From Rhodobacter sp. (GTDB lineage Bacteria; Pseudomonadota; Alphaproteobacteria; Rhodobacterales; Rhodobacteraceae), in contig PNND01000270.1 in NCBI GenBank assembly GCA_013824045.1, positions 1 to 14,871 on the forward strand: a stretch of 14,871 bases of DNA. The letters run 5' to 3'. The notes below the pieces were generated by a model. The model made no database searches. It was not told where the DNA came from and saw nothing but the letters and a program-made list of their open reading frames with translations. Below, piece by piece: positions 5,963 to 12,818 of this stretch (its first letter is position 1; each line of letters begins with the position of its first letter). A program made the translations under genes and the position numbers.

Positions 5963-7624
5963 TTACACCCGGTTGGCCCGCGCCAGCAGGGCCACCGCCA
6001 AGAGCCCCACCGCCATCACCACCAGCGCCGCAGGGGCGGCCTCGCCCAACCGCTCCAGACTGGCCAGCTCATAAACCCGCGTCGACAAGGTATTGAAATT
6101 GAACGGCCTCAGCAGCAGCGTCGCGGGCAGTTCCTTGACGCAATCGACAAACACCACCAGCAGCGCCGTCGCCACCGACCCCCGCATCATCGGCAGATAG
6201 ACCGCCCCGAGCGTCCCGCCCGCACTGCGCCCCAAGGACCGCGCCGCAAGCGGCAAGTTGGGCGATACCCGGCCAAAAGCCGCATCCGCCGCGCCCTGCG
6301 CGATGCCGAAGAACCGAACCACATAGGCCAGAATGATCGCCGCCGAGGTGCCCGTGATGATCAGCCCCGGATCATGCCCGGTCACCGCCAACACGGCATC
6401 GGCCACCCGATTGTCCAATGCTGCCAAGGGGATAAGCAACCCCAGCGCCAGCACCGCCCCCGGCGCGGCATAGCCCAGCGTCGTCAGCGGCAGCACCACC
6501 CGCGCAACGCCTCCCCCCGCCATCCGCACCGCATAAACCAAAAACAGCGCTGCCCCCACCGTCAGCCCTGCCGCCACGCCCCCCACCAACAGCGTATTGG
6601 CCAGCGCCGCCAGAAGGCCCGGCGCAACCCAGACCTCGGGATTGGCCAAGGAATGATCCAGCATCACCGCCACCGGCAGCACAAAGCCCAACCCAAAGGG
6701 GACAAGGCACAGGCCCGTCGCAATCCACCCCCGCGCAACGCTCAGCCTTGCCCGCTCCACCGGCCGCCCAGAGCGGCCCATCCGGTGAAACCGCGCATTG
6801 CGCCGCCCGGTCCGCTCCAGCGCCACCAGAAGAAGGATCAGCATCAGGATCACCCCGGCGATCTGTGCGGCCCCCCCGGCATTGTTCCCGCTCAGCCAGG
6901 TGGAAAACACCCCCGTGGTCAGCGTCTGCACCCCGAAATGCGCCACTGTCCCGTAATCGGCAACCGTCTCCATCAATGCCAGCGCCACACCCGTCGCAAT
7001 CGCGGGCCGCGCCAAGGGCAACCCCACCCGCCAGAACAGCCCCCAAGGCCCCACCCCCAAGGCCCGCGCCACCTCATAGGCACAGCCCGACGTTTCCCGA
7101 AACGCCGCCCGCGCCAGAAGATACACATAGGGATACAGGGCCGAGGCCAGCACCAGCACCGCCATCTCGCGTGACCGCACCTCGGGGAACCAGTAATCCC
7201 GCGCGCTTTCCCAGCCCATCACGGCCCGCAACCCGCCCTGCACCGGACCGGCATATTGCAGGAAATCAACGAGCGCATAGGCCCCAACATAGGCCGGAAT
7301 CGCCAAGGGAAACAGCAGCGCATAATCCAGCCAGCGCGACCCCGGAAAGCGGTACATCGCCACCAGCCAAGCCGCCCCCGTGCCCATCAGCGCCGTCAGC
7401 AGCCCGACCCCGGCCATCAGATACAGCGTCGTGCCGAAATAGCGCGGCAGCACCGTCGACAGCAGATGCGGCCAGATGTTCTCGGTCGGGTGAAAGGCGA
7501 TCCAGACCACGGCCAGCATCGGCGCCAGCACCACCGCAGCGATCAAGACAGCCCCGATCGACCAGACATCAAGCCGCAGCCCCGTCCAGCGCATCGGAAT
7601 CCGACTGTTTTGCTTGGTCATCAT
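5963..7624 (-). CDS. fbpB: Iron(III) ABC transporter permease, FbpB/SfuB type
   Basis: A 553-residue inner-membrane permease with two fused BPD_transp_1 domains and about twelve hydrophobic helices, the normal architecture and length for ferric-iron permeases of the FbpB/SfuB/AfuB group. Each half has its cytoplasmic EAA-type loop that docks the ATPase: EVARALGVGPWGLFWRVGLP (about 184-203) and LAARSLGRSAGGTLGAVYLP (about 459-478). Family-specific stretches include METVADYGTVAHFGVQTLTT and the C-terminal CVKELPATLLLRPFNFNTLS. The start is one of two consecutive ATG codons at 7624 and 7621; a third ATG at 7594 with GGA upstream is possible. Neither the periplasmic iron-binding protein nor the ATPase is adjacent, so the permease looks orphaned in this window. 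It is divergent from the unnamed 291-residue gene. Confidence 0.92.
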   Translation of the reverse strand: MMTKQNSRIPMRWTGLRLDVWSIGAVLIAAVVLAPMLAVVWIAFHPTENIWPHLLSTVLPRYFGTTLYLMAGVGLLTALMGTGAAWLVAMYRFPGSRWLDYALLFPLAIPAYVGAYALVDFLQYAGPVQGGLRAVMGWESARDYWFPEVRSREMAVLVLASALYPYVYLLARAAFRETSGCAYEVARALGVGPWGLFWRVGLPLARPAIATGVALALMETVADYGTVAHFGVQTLTTGVFSTWLSGNNAGGAAQIAGVILMLILLLVALERTGRRNARFHRMGRSGRPVERARLSVARGWIATGLCLVPFGLGFVLPVAVMLDHSLANPEVWVAPGLLAALANTLLVGGVAAGLTVGAALFLVYAVRMAGGGVARVVLPLTTLGYAAPGAVLALGLLIPLAALDNRVADAVLAVTGHDPGLIITGTSAAIILAYVVRFFGIAQGAADAAFGRVSPNLPLAARSLGRSAGGTLGAVYLPMMRGSVATALLVVFVDCVKELPATLLLRPFNFNTLSTRVYELASLERLGEAAPAALVVMAVGLLAVALLARANRV

Positions 7625-7670
7625 TCCATGCCGGATAATCGAAACCGGTTCCCCTGTCCAGAAAAGCCCG

Positions 7671-7676
7671 TATAGT
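7671..7676 (+). promoter_or_regulatory. -10 element candidate (TATAGT)
   Basis: TATAGT matches five of six bases of the sigma-70 -10 consensus and lies 36 bases upstream of the start of the 291-residue gene. The -35 region 17 bases before it (GTTCCC) is poor, so the call rests on the -10 and its position. Confidence 0.35.
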
Positions 7677-7712
7677 CAGCACGAAAAGACGGCAGAGAGC
7701 AGTACAGTCCCC

Positions 7713-8588
7713 ATGCGTATCGTTTACCACCTCGGCGCTCATTTCACCGATGACGAGCGGTTGATCCGCTGCCTTTGGAAGAACCGGGAAACCCTTTCCG
7801 AACAAGGCATCATCGTTCCTGCCCCGACCCGCTACCGCGCGCTTTTGCGCGACACCGCCGTCACGCTCAAGGGCCGGGCCGCCAGCCGTGACACGCAGGC
7901 GGTCGTCCTTGACCAGATCATGGAAGAAGAACGCGCCGAACGCCTGATCCTGTCTTGGGACAACTTCCTAAGCTATCCGCAATGGGTGATCCGCTCGCGC
8001 CGTCTCTATCCGGCGGCGGCAGAACGCATCCGGGCGTTCACCCAGATCTTCCCGGAAATCGAAGCCGAATTCCACATGGCCATCCGCAATCCGGCCAGCT
8101 TCCTGCCCGCCCTCTGCAACAGCCAGCGCGGCAAATCGCTGGATGAAATGATGGGCGGAACCGATCCGCGCGATCTCAGCTGGTTCCGGCTTGTCGAAGA
8201 GGTCCGCACCCTGAATCCCGAGGCCAGCCTCACGATCTGGTCCGACGAAGACACCCCGATGATCTGGCCCGAAGTCTTGCAGGCCGTGTCCGGCCATGCC
8301 CCCGGCACCACCCTTATTGATGCGGACGATCTGCTGAAGGATCTGATGTCAACCGATGGGCTGGAACGCATGCGCGCCTACATGACCGCCAATCCGCCGT
8401 CCAATGTCACACAGCGCCGTCGCATCGTCTCGGCTTTCCTCGACAAGTTCGCCCTGTCCGACCAGATCGACATGGAGCTCGACCTGCCCGGCTGGGACGA
8501 AGACCTGATCGACACGCTTACCGAAAACTACCGCAACGACATCGCGCGTATCCGGGCGATTCCGGGTGTGACCTTCCTCGATCCTTGA
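7713..8588 (+). CDS. Conserved hypothetical protein, possible degenerate sulfotransferase fold
   Basis: A 291-residue soluble protein without signal peptide or membrane segment. I do not recognise a named family. The opening MRIVYHLGAH-F-T-D-D followed by LIRCLWKNRETLSEQGIIVP is laid out like the N-terminus of bacterial sulfotransferase-type proteins, where HIGTHKTGTT binds the phosphosulfate and is followed by a 'NRxxLxxxGI.YP' segment. Here the Lys-Thr-Gly-Thr of that loop is missing. Later segments LILSWDNFLS and AIRNPASFLPALCNSQ also sit where such proteins have the second strand and the RxPxxxLxS region. This is an inference from pattern only. The ATG at 7713 is chosen because the conserved-looking hydrophobic strand begins right there; the ribosome site is weak. 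It faces gapR convergently. Confidence 0.65.
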   Translation: MRIVYHLGAHFTDDERLIRCLWKNRETLSEQGIIVPAPTRYRALLRDTAVTLKGRAASRDTQAVVLDQIMEEERAERLILSWDNFLSYPQWVIRSRRLYPAAAERIRAFTQIFPEIEAEFHMAIRNPASFLPALCNSQRGKSLDEMMGGTDPRDLSWFRLVEEVRTLNPEASLTIWSDEDTPMIWPEVLQAVSGHAPGTTLIDADDLLKDLMSTDGLERMRAYMTANPPSNVTQRRRIVSAFLDKFALSDQIDMELDLPGWDEDLIDTLTENYRNDIARIRAIPGVTFLDP

Positions 8589-8593
8589 TCTTT

Positions 8594-8616
8594 GGCCCTG
8601 ATCTTGGGCCCTGATC
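8594..8616. repeat. 10-bp direct repeat GGCCCTGATC
   Basis: Two exact copies of GGCCCTGATC (8594-8603 and 8607-8616) lie three bases apart just after the stop codon. The second can also pair with GATCGGGGC at 8625-8633, using one G-U pair. Together with the hairpin at 8638-8666 this fills the convergent gap with secondary structure. Confidence 0.6.
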
Positions 8617-8637
8617 CGCGGCCAGATCGGGGCAAGG

Positions 8638-8666
8638 CGCGCGCCAGCCGCAAATGCGGGCGCGCG
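8638..8666. terminator. GC-rich hairpin in the convergent gap before gapR's end
   Basis: CGCGCGC (8638-8644) pairs with GCGCGCG (8660-8666), and CCGCA (8648-8652) with TGCGG (8655-8659), giving a 12-bp stem with a CAG bulge and a two-base loop. There is no T-run on either side, so intrinsic termination is doubtful. It may act as a transcript-end stabiliser or with Rho. Confidence 0.35.
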
Positions 8667-8673
8667 ACAGGCA

Positions 8674-8928
8674 TCAGCTCATGCCCAACGCCGCCTTGTA
8701 CATTTCCAGCACGGCCTCTTCCTCGGCAATCTCGTCGGGCTTGCGCTTGCGCAGCGCCACCACCTTGCGCAGCACCTTGGTGTCATAGCCGCGCCCCTTG
8801 GCCTCTGCCATCAGCTCTTTCTGCTGCTCGGCCACGTCCTTCTTCTCTGATTCAAGCTGTTCAAAGCGTTCGATGAACTGCCGCAATTCATCGGCGGTGA
8901 CGTTATAGGCGTCGGTCGGGTCGCTCAT
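8674..8928 (-). CDS. gapR: GapR nucleoid-associated protein (DUF2312)
   Basis: An 84-residue DUF2312 protein orthologous to GapR of Caulobacter, a small chromosome-binding protein that clamps over-twisted, AT-rich DNA ahead of polymerases and supports topoisomerases. The diagnostic pattern is complete: ADELRQFIERFEQLESEKK, then AEAKGRGYDTKVLRKVVALR and a C-terminal LEMYKAALG. The first half is a heptad-like helix for oligomerisation and the RGYDTKVLRKV part is the basic DNA-contacting region. ATG 8928 is preferred because GAGG lies about six bases upstream and the family begins near here; an upstream ATG at 8964 would add 12 atypical residues. It is divergent from the small membrane protein gene at 9080. 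Confidence 0.96.
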   Translation of the reverse strand: MSDPTDAYNVTADELRQFIERFEQLESEKKDVAEQQKELMAEAKGRGYDTKVLRKVVALRKRKPDEIAEEEAVLEMYKAALGMS

Positions 8929-9011
8929 CCTGGCCTCGTGATGCAAAGGGAAACTATGGCCCACTCCCTACCCCGCCTTCCCCCCCGGGTTCAAGCCGAT
9001 GCTGAAGCGCC

Positions 9012-9043
9012 AGCCATGGCTTGCCTGCCGTGCCCGGGCAGGC
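9012..9043. other. Clustered palindromes in the gapR / membrane protein gap
   Basis: AGCCATGGCT (9012-9021) and TGCCCGGGCA (9031-9040) are two perfect 10-bp palindromes nine bases apart. A larger hairpin, GCCTGCC (9023-9029) with GGCAGGC (9037-9043), overlaps the second. They lie 37-68 bases before the start of the 71-residue protein and about 85 bases upstream of gapR, so they could be operators for either gene or leader-RNA structure. Confidence 0.4.
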
Positions 9044-9079
9044 TACCACCCGAGCCAAGCGATCAACGAGGCAAAGACG

Positions 9080-9295
9080 ATGGATTACGTGATCTGGGGT
9101 GGGGCGGCGCTGTCGATGATCGGCATATTCGGGCTGGTCTGGTGCATCGTTCTGGCCCTGCGGGCCAAGCGTTCCGGTCTGCCAGACGATCAGATCAAGG
9201 CCCGGCTGCAACAGGTCGTAGCATTGAACCTTGGGGCCTTGGCCATCTCGGCGCTGGGTCTGATGATGGTGATTGCCGGCATCATCCTCGCTTAG
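9080..9295 (+). CDS. Small two-helix membrane protein of unknown function
   Basis: A 71-residue protein with two hydrophobic helices (about 4-24, WGGAALSMIGIFGLVWCIVL, and about 49-70, VVALNLGALAISALGLMMVI) joined by a basic amphipathic loop ending in DDQIKARLQQ. By the positive-inside rule the Arg/Lys-rich loop should be cytoplasmic, placing both ends in the periplasm. No family name is recognised; it resembles uncharacterised small proteins kept in related bacteria. ATG 9080 follows GAGG by nine bases; longer in-frame starts at 8999 run through the palindrome cluster and look non-coding. Its TAG overlaps the TAA of the opposite fadJ-like gene. Confidence 0.75.
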   Translation: MDYVIWGGAALSMIGIFGLVWCIVLALRAKRSGLPDDQIKARLQQVVALNLGALAISALGLMMVIAGIILA

Positions 9296-11088
9296 CGCCT
9301 GGAAAACCCCTTCCCGTCGCTGATCAGCCGATCCAACAGCGGCGACGGCGCAAAAAGGCCCGGCGCCTCATGCGCCCAAAGCCGCAAGTCGCGCCGCAGC
9401 ACCATCAGCCCGCGCTGATCGGCCTGATGCATCGGCCCCCCGGTCCAGCGCGCCACAATCCCTGCGGCCATCGCCACGGCATCCACCGTATCGCCATCCC
9501 GCGCCGTGCCCGCGTCGATCAACCTCGCCCCGGCATTGGCCAAGGCCCCGAAACACCGCCGCGCCACGGCCTCTTCCGCCGGTTTCGCCACCCCCGCGCG
9601 CCCCTCGCCCGCAATCCCGGCCAACGCCAGCGCCTGCGCGATCGTGGCCCGCGGCACGCCGCGTCCCTCCAGAAAACTCACCGTTTCGGCCACTGCTGTG
9701 GCCAGCGCCACCGCCACCGGCCCGCCCGGCCCGACGGGTACCACCGACCAACCCAGCCGCCGCCCGAAAGCCACAGCCTGCGCCGCCCGCGCGGGTGTCG
9801 AGGCGCCCTCAAGCACCATCTCGGCCAAAGGTTCGGCCTGCTGCACCAAAGCCAGCGCCACCGCCCCTTTGGGTGGCTCCACACCCAAGGCCAGCACCAC
9901 GCGCGGCGCAGGCAGCATCAGATCAGGCCGCGTCGTGATCACCACCTCGGCCTCAGGCAGCCGCTCCTGCCCCACCAGCGGCATCAGCCGCGCCCAATCC
10001 GCATCGCGCGCCTCGGGCGTCATCCGCCCGGCCTTCACCTCGGCCTCCTGCGCGGCTGCGATAGCCTCCAGCGCCGCAACCAGCCCCGCCTTCGACGGAT
10101 CGGCCAGATGCACTGACATCCCCGCCTGCAATGCCTGCCGGGCGATGGCCGCCCCATCCCCGCCCGCGCCCCAGATCGCCACACGCTGCGGTACCGCCAC
10201 AGGCTCCAGCGCGGCCACCGCAGCAGGCAGACGACGCGCCGCCCGCTCAGCCCCAAAGGCATGGCGCAGGCCCAGCGATTGTGGCGTCACAATCAGATCC
10301 TCAAACGCCGCCGCCTCAAACGCCACGCCTTGCGCAAAGGGCAGCAGAAGCGCCGCCTCAACGCAATCGACGATCCGCCCCGGCGCAGGCAGACGCGATC
10401 CGCGCTGCGCTTCCCGTGCAGCGGCCAGCGCCGCGCGATAGGCCGCCACGTCCCGAAATCCGGTCCGCAGCGCATCGGTCCGTTGCCAGCCCCCGCCTTG
10501 CCCCCGGGCCATCGCCAGATCCCGCGCCGCCGCCCGCGCGGCGGCAATGGCATCCCCCGCCACAACCCGATCAATCACACCGATTGCCAGCGCTTCGGCC
10601 GCGCCGATGCCCCGCCCGCTCAGCATCAGATCCAGCGCCGCCGCCGCCCCCACCAAACGGGGCAGGCGCTGCGTGCCCCCCGCCCCCGGCACAAGGCCAA
10701 AAGCCACCTCTGGCAGGGCAAACTGCACCATCTCATCGGCCAGCCGCAGATGCGCCGCCAGCGCCAGCTGCGCCGCAGCGCCCCGCACGGGGCCCTGCAA
10801 CAGAACCACCACCGGACAGGCCAATTCCTCGATCCTGCTGCACAGATCGCGCAGAGCCGCAGCTTCTGCGGCACGCGCCGACCCAAGGTCTTGCCCGGCG
10901 GAAAACACCCCGGCCTCGCCCCGGATCAGAACAACGCCACACTCCGTGACCGTGGCAAGATCCAGCGCGTCTGACAGCGCCGCGCACATGTCCTGATCCA
11001 GCGCATTCACCGGCGGATGGGCCAAAGCAATGTCCAGCACCGGACCCACTCGCCCGATCCGCAGCAACTGCCCTTCCACGTCCGCCAT
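9292..11088 (-). CDS. FadJ/FadB-like enoyl-CoA hydratase / 3-hydroxyacyl-CoA dehydrogenase fusion, probably degenerate
   Basis: A 598-residue cytoplasmic protein built like the beta-oxidation alpha subunit FadJ/FadB but about 100 residues short. The crotonase domain (1-190) has the oxyanion segment SAGQDL and [20 protein letters not shown] with the second catalytic Glu (127). The first catalytic Glu, normally in GGGxE, is Gln107 (GAAAQ). The dehydrogenase part starts with a usable nucleotide loop (GAGGDG, 307-312). However, the region that normally reads HFFNPV, with the catalytic His and later Glu, is [17 protein letters not shown], with neither. The C-terminal domain (500-560, [23 protein letters not shown]) is normal. 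ATG 11088 is used; an upstream in-frame start at 11178 would run into the preceding gene. It may be inactive, altered in specificity, or structural. The frame is intact, so it is not an obvious pseudogene. Confidence 0.85.
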   Translation of the reverse strand: MADVEGQLLRIGRVGPVLDIALAHPPVNALDQDMCAALSDALDLATVTECGVVLIRGEAGVFSAGQDLGSARAAEAAALRDLCSRIEELACPVVVLLQGPVRGAAAQLALAAHLRLADEMVQFALPEVAFGLVPGAGGTQRLPRLVGAAAALDLMLSGRGIGAAEALAIGVIDRVVAGDAIAAARAAARDLAMARGQGGGWQRTDALRTGFRDVAAYRAALAAAREAQRGSRLPAPGRIVDCVEAALLLPFAQGVAFEAAAFEDLIVTPQSLGLRHAFGAERAARRLPAAVAALEPVAVPQRVAIWGAGGDGAAIARQALQAGMSVHLADPSKAGLVAALEAIAAAQEAEVKAGRMTPEARDADWARLMPLVGQERLPEAEVVITTRPDLMLPAPRVVLALGVEPPKGAVALALVQQAEPLAEMVLEGASTPARAAQAVAFGRRLGWSVVPVGPGGPVAVALATAVAETVSFLEGRGVPRATIAQALALAGIAGEGRAGVAKPAEEAVARRCFGALANAGARLIDAGTARDGDTVDAVAMAAGIVARWTGGPMHQADQRGLMVLRRDLRLWAHEAPGLFAPSPLLDRLISDGKGFSRR

Positions 11089-11118
11089 ACCTGCCCGCGC
11101 CTCGCTGTGTTTTGGCAC

Positions 11119-11147
11119 ATTAAGCTTGCAGCGGGCCGCCTTGGCAA
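11119..11147 (-). promoter_or_regulatory. Sigma-70-like promoter of the fadJ-like gene
   Basis: On the minus strand TTGCCA (11147-11142, five of six -35 bases) and CTTAAT (11124-11119, four of six -10 bases) are separated by exactly 17 bases. They sit about 30 bases before the ATG at 11088. This would let the fadJ-like gene be expressed independently of the two genes upstream of it. Confidence 0.5.
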
Positions 11148-11174
11148 TGGTGCGCCTGCGGCAAGGCTTCGCAA

Positions 11175-11399
11175 TCACACCGGCATGTTATCGAATCCGT
11201 CCTCCTGCGCCGCCTCTTCCCCCAGCCGACGCTGCGCGGCTTCGGCCTCGGTCTCCTCTGGCGCATCACCGGGCATCACATGCGTCAGCGCTTCCATCTC
11301 GGCCTTCAGCAGCGCAAGCCCCATCGCCTGCCCGGCGGCCACGGCCTCGACGGCCTCACCCATCAGTGCGGCCATATCCGTCAATCCGGTCTTGGGCAT
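11175..11399 (-). CDS. Hypothetical 74-residue protein downstream of the DksA-like gene
   Basis: A small soluble protein with a helical, Met/Ala-rich first half (TDMAALMGEAVEAVAAGQAM and ALLKAEMEALTHVM) and a strongly acidic second half (EETEAEAAQ, EEAAQEDGFD) ending in NMPV. No family is recognised. It is a real gene by context: a near-perfect ribosome site AAGGAGG lies five bases before the ATG at 11399, and the start is only 11 bases after the stop of the DksA/TraR-type gene, so the two are translationally linked. A small acidic helical protein paired with an RNA-polymerase-binding factor could be a partner or modulator, but that is speculation. Confidence 0.75.
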   Translation of the reverse strand: MPKTGLTDMAALMGEAVEAVAAGQAMGLALLKAEMEALTHVMPGDAPEETEAEAAQRRLGEEAAQEDGFDNMPV

Positions 11400-11410
11400 C
11401 TCATCCTCCT

Positions 11411-11728
11411 TCACGCCGCGCAGTCGCGGCAAAACGGTGTATAGGGCAGCACATCCAGACGGGCCGCCCCGATCTCGGCGCCGCATTTCGCGCAGGTGCC
11501 ATAATCGCCCTCGGCAATCCGCTGCAGCGCCGCCCTGATCATCCGGCTTTCCTGCTGCGCGCTCAGCCCCATGCCTTCCAGCACTTCATCGCCCTCGCGC
11601 TCTGTCGCAAGCTCCTCCCAGTCGGCCGAATGGTGCGAGTCCAGTTCGATCTCGATCCCCGCCATCCGGGCGTTCAGATCGGCAAGACGGGCCTCCAGCT
11701 GGGTCTTCCGGGTGTCGAGCGATGTCAT
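11411..11728 (-). CDS. DksA/TraR-family zinc-finger protein
   Basis: A 105-residue member of the DksA/TraR family, which enters the RNA polymerase secondary channel and adjusts transcription, often with ppGpp. The N-terminal half is a coiled coil (about 5-70). Its tip region, SADWEELATEREGDEVLEGM, carries acidic residues in place of the DxxDxA tip of E. coli DksA. The C-terminal C4 zinc site is complete: Cys79 and Cys82 (CAKC), Cys100 and Cys103 (CRDC). It is shorter than E. coli DksA (151), like the accessory alphaproteobacterial members. ATG 11728 is taken because the frame upstream is atypical and GGGAG lies about ten bases before it. It leads an operon with the 74-residue gene and is divergent from the persulfide operon, sharing its control region. 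Confidence 0.92.
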   Translation of the reverse strand: MTSLDTRKTQLEARLADLNARMAGIEIELDSHHSADWEELATEREGDEVLEGMGLSAQQESRMIRAALQRIAEGDYGTCAKCGAEIGAARLDVLPYTPFCRDCAA

Positions 11729-11787
11729 CCTGCAGTCTCCCTCTCTGTGATGGCTCCTACCCTGCACCGCCCACCCCGCGCCCGGCC

Positions 11788-11801
11788 TTGACCTTGATCA
11801 A
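11788..11801. promoter_or_regulatory. FNR/FnrL-type box (candidate)
   Basis: TTGACCTTGATCAA matches the FNR consensus TTGAT-N4-ATCAA at nine of ten positions; the TTGAC variant of the left half is common in this regulator family. It lies in the 165-base divergent gap between the DksA-like gene and the persulfide dioxygenase gene, about 43 bases before a possible -10 (TACATT, 11837). That spacing fits an activator site for the plus-strand operon, but repression or control of the DksA-like gene is equally possible. Confidence 0.5.
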
Positions 11802-11818
11802 TCCACACGTGATTTTCA

Positions 11819-11842
11819 TACATTCAGAACTTGTGATACATT
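11819..11842 (+). promoter_or_regulatory. TACATT repeat pair and likely promoter of the persulfide operon
   Basis: TACATT occurs at 11819-11824 and 11837-11842, both within ATACATT, 18 bases apart in the same orientation. The second is embedded in TGATACATT, an extended -10-like element, with a weak TTTCAT -35 at 11814-11819. TACATT is also a half-site of BigR/SqrR-type ArsR repressors of sulfide-response operons, but here the copies are direct rather than inverted, so repressor binding is only a possibility. Confidence 0.35.
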
Positions 11843-11893
11843 TCCGGCACCCCATATTCGGGGCAGACCAAAGGCAGGAAAGGACGTCGCCCG

Positions 11894-12781
11894 ATGCAGC
11901 CCCCCATTCAGGCATCCGTTCAGGCATCCGTTCACGCCTTCTTTGATGAGGCGACAAACACCCTCACCTACATCGTGCAGGAACCCGAAGGCCGCGCCTG
12001 CGCGGTGATCGATTCCGTGCTGGATTTCGACTATGCCTCAGGCCGCACGGATACCCGCTCGGCCGATGCCGTGATTGCCCATATCCGCGACCATGACCTT
12101 GATCTGCAATGGATCCTTGAAACCCATGTCCATGCCGACCACCTGTCGGCGGCACCCTATATTCAGGAACGCCTCGGTGGGCGGATCGGGATCGGCGCGC
12201 AGATCACTGTGGTGCAGGAAACCTTTGGCAAGATCTTCAACGAAGGTACCCGCTTTCAGCGCGATGGGTCGCAATTCGACCAACTCTTCCGCGATGGCGA
12301 CAGCGTGATGATCGGCCAGCTGCACGGCGATGTGATGCATACACCGGGCCACACCCCGGCCTGCCTGACCTATGTCTTCGCCGATGCGGCCTTTGTGGGC
12401 GATACGCTCTTCATGCCCGATTTCGGCACCGCGCGCTGCGATTTTCCCGGCGGTTCGGCAGCGGTGATGTATGACAGCGTGCAGCGCATCCTGTCCTTGC
12501 CCGATGCCACCCGCATCTTCGTGGGCCATGATTACAAGGCCCCGGGGCGCGAGGATTATGCCTGGGAAACCACCGTTGCCGCGCAAAAGGCGCTCAATGT
12601 CCATGTCGGCGCGGGTCGCGCGCGCGCGGAATTCATCGCCCTGCGGCAGGCGCGGGACGCAAGCCTCGCGATGCCCCGCCTCATCATCCCGTCGCTTCAG
12701 GTCAACATGCGCGCTGGTCACATGCCGGAGGCCGAAGAAAACGGCACCAGCTACCTCAAGGTGCCCATCAACGGCCTCTAA
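11894..12781 (+). CDS. MBL-fold persulfide dioxygenase (ETHE1/Blh type)
   Basis: A 295-residue metallo-beta-lactamase-fold enzyme of the ETHE1/Blh group. These oxidise glutathione persulfide to sulfite with a mononuclear iron (EC 1.13.11.18) during sulfide detoxification. Metal and fold motifs are complete: THVHADH (His78, His80, Asp82, His83), PGHT (His153), GDTLF (Asp170) and GHDY (His212). The DFGTARCDFPGGSA segment is characteristic of this subgroup. The protein lacks the rhodanese-like domain fused in Blh; that domain is encoded separately at 13806. ATG 11894 follows AGGA by about ten bases. Residues 6-13 read QASVQASV because of a 12-bp tandem duplication. It leads an operon with two YeeE/YedE genes. 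Persulfide dioxygenase is preferred over glyoxalase II by motif and context. Confidence 0.93.
   Translation: MQPPIQASVQASVHAFFDEATNTLTYIVQEPEGRACAVIDSVLDFDYASGRTDTRSADAVIAHIRDHDLDLQWILETHVHADHLSAAPYIQERLGGRIGIGAQITVVQETFGKIFNEGTRFQRDGSQFDQLFRDGDSVMIGQLHGDVMHTPGHTPACLTYVFADAAFVGDTLFMPDFGTARCDFPGGSAAVMYDSVQRILSLPDATRIFVGHDYKAPGREDYAWETTVAAQKALNVHVGAGRARAEFIALRQARDASLAMPRLIIPSLQVNMRAGHMPEAEENGTSYLKVPINGL
11907..11930 (+). repeat. 12-bp tandem duplication at the 5' end of the dioxygenase gene
   Basis: TTCAGGCATCCG occurs twice in tandem, followed by a third partial copy (TTCA). It keeps frame and adds a second QASV to the protein. It looks like a slippage duplication in the non-conserved N-terminus, ahead of the fold proper (HAFFDEATNTLTYIV). 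Confidence 0.85.
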
Positions 12782-12790
12782 AAAGCGGCC

Positions 12791-12818
12791 CCTTGTCGCA
12801 ACACGGTTGCAGGACAGG
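12791..12818 (+). other. Hairpin between dioxygenase and first YeeE/YedE gene
   Basis: GCAAC (12798-12802) and GTTGC (12806-12810) pair around an ACG loop. CCTTGTC and GACAGG extend the stem outward with small bulges. It begins ten bases after the dioxygenase stop and is not followed by a T-run, so it more likely sets differential mRNA stability within the operon than full termination. A second short hairpin (AGGGC/GCCCT, 12826-12842) follows. Confidence 0.4.

Noticed and set aside
5930..7174. A 414-codon plus-strand frame opposite the iron permease
   Set aside because: It is dominated by Arg, His, Pro and Gln, typical of the complement of a GC-rich membrane protein gene, and also overlaps the tRNA promoter region.
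8938..10116. A 392-codon plus-strand frame opposite the fadJ-like gene
   Set aside because: Arg/Pro/His-rich shadow that runs through the gapR divergent gap and the small membrane protein in another frame.
11106..11119. TGTG-N6-CACA inverted repeat near the fadJ-like promoter, considered as a PpsR-type or FNR-type site
   Set aside because: The spacing gives TGT-N8-ACA rather than N12, and the TTGAT/ATCAA halves of FNR are absent.
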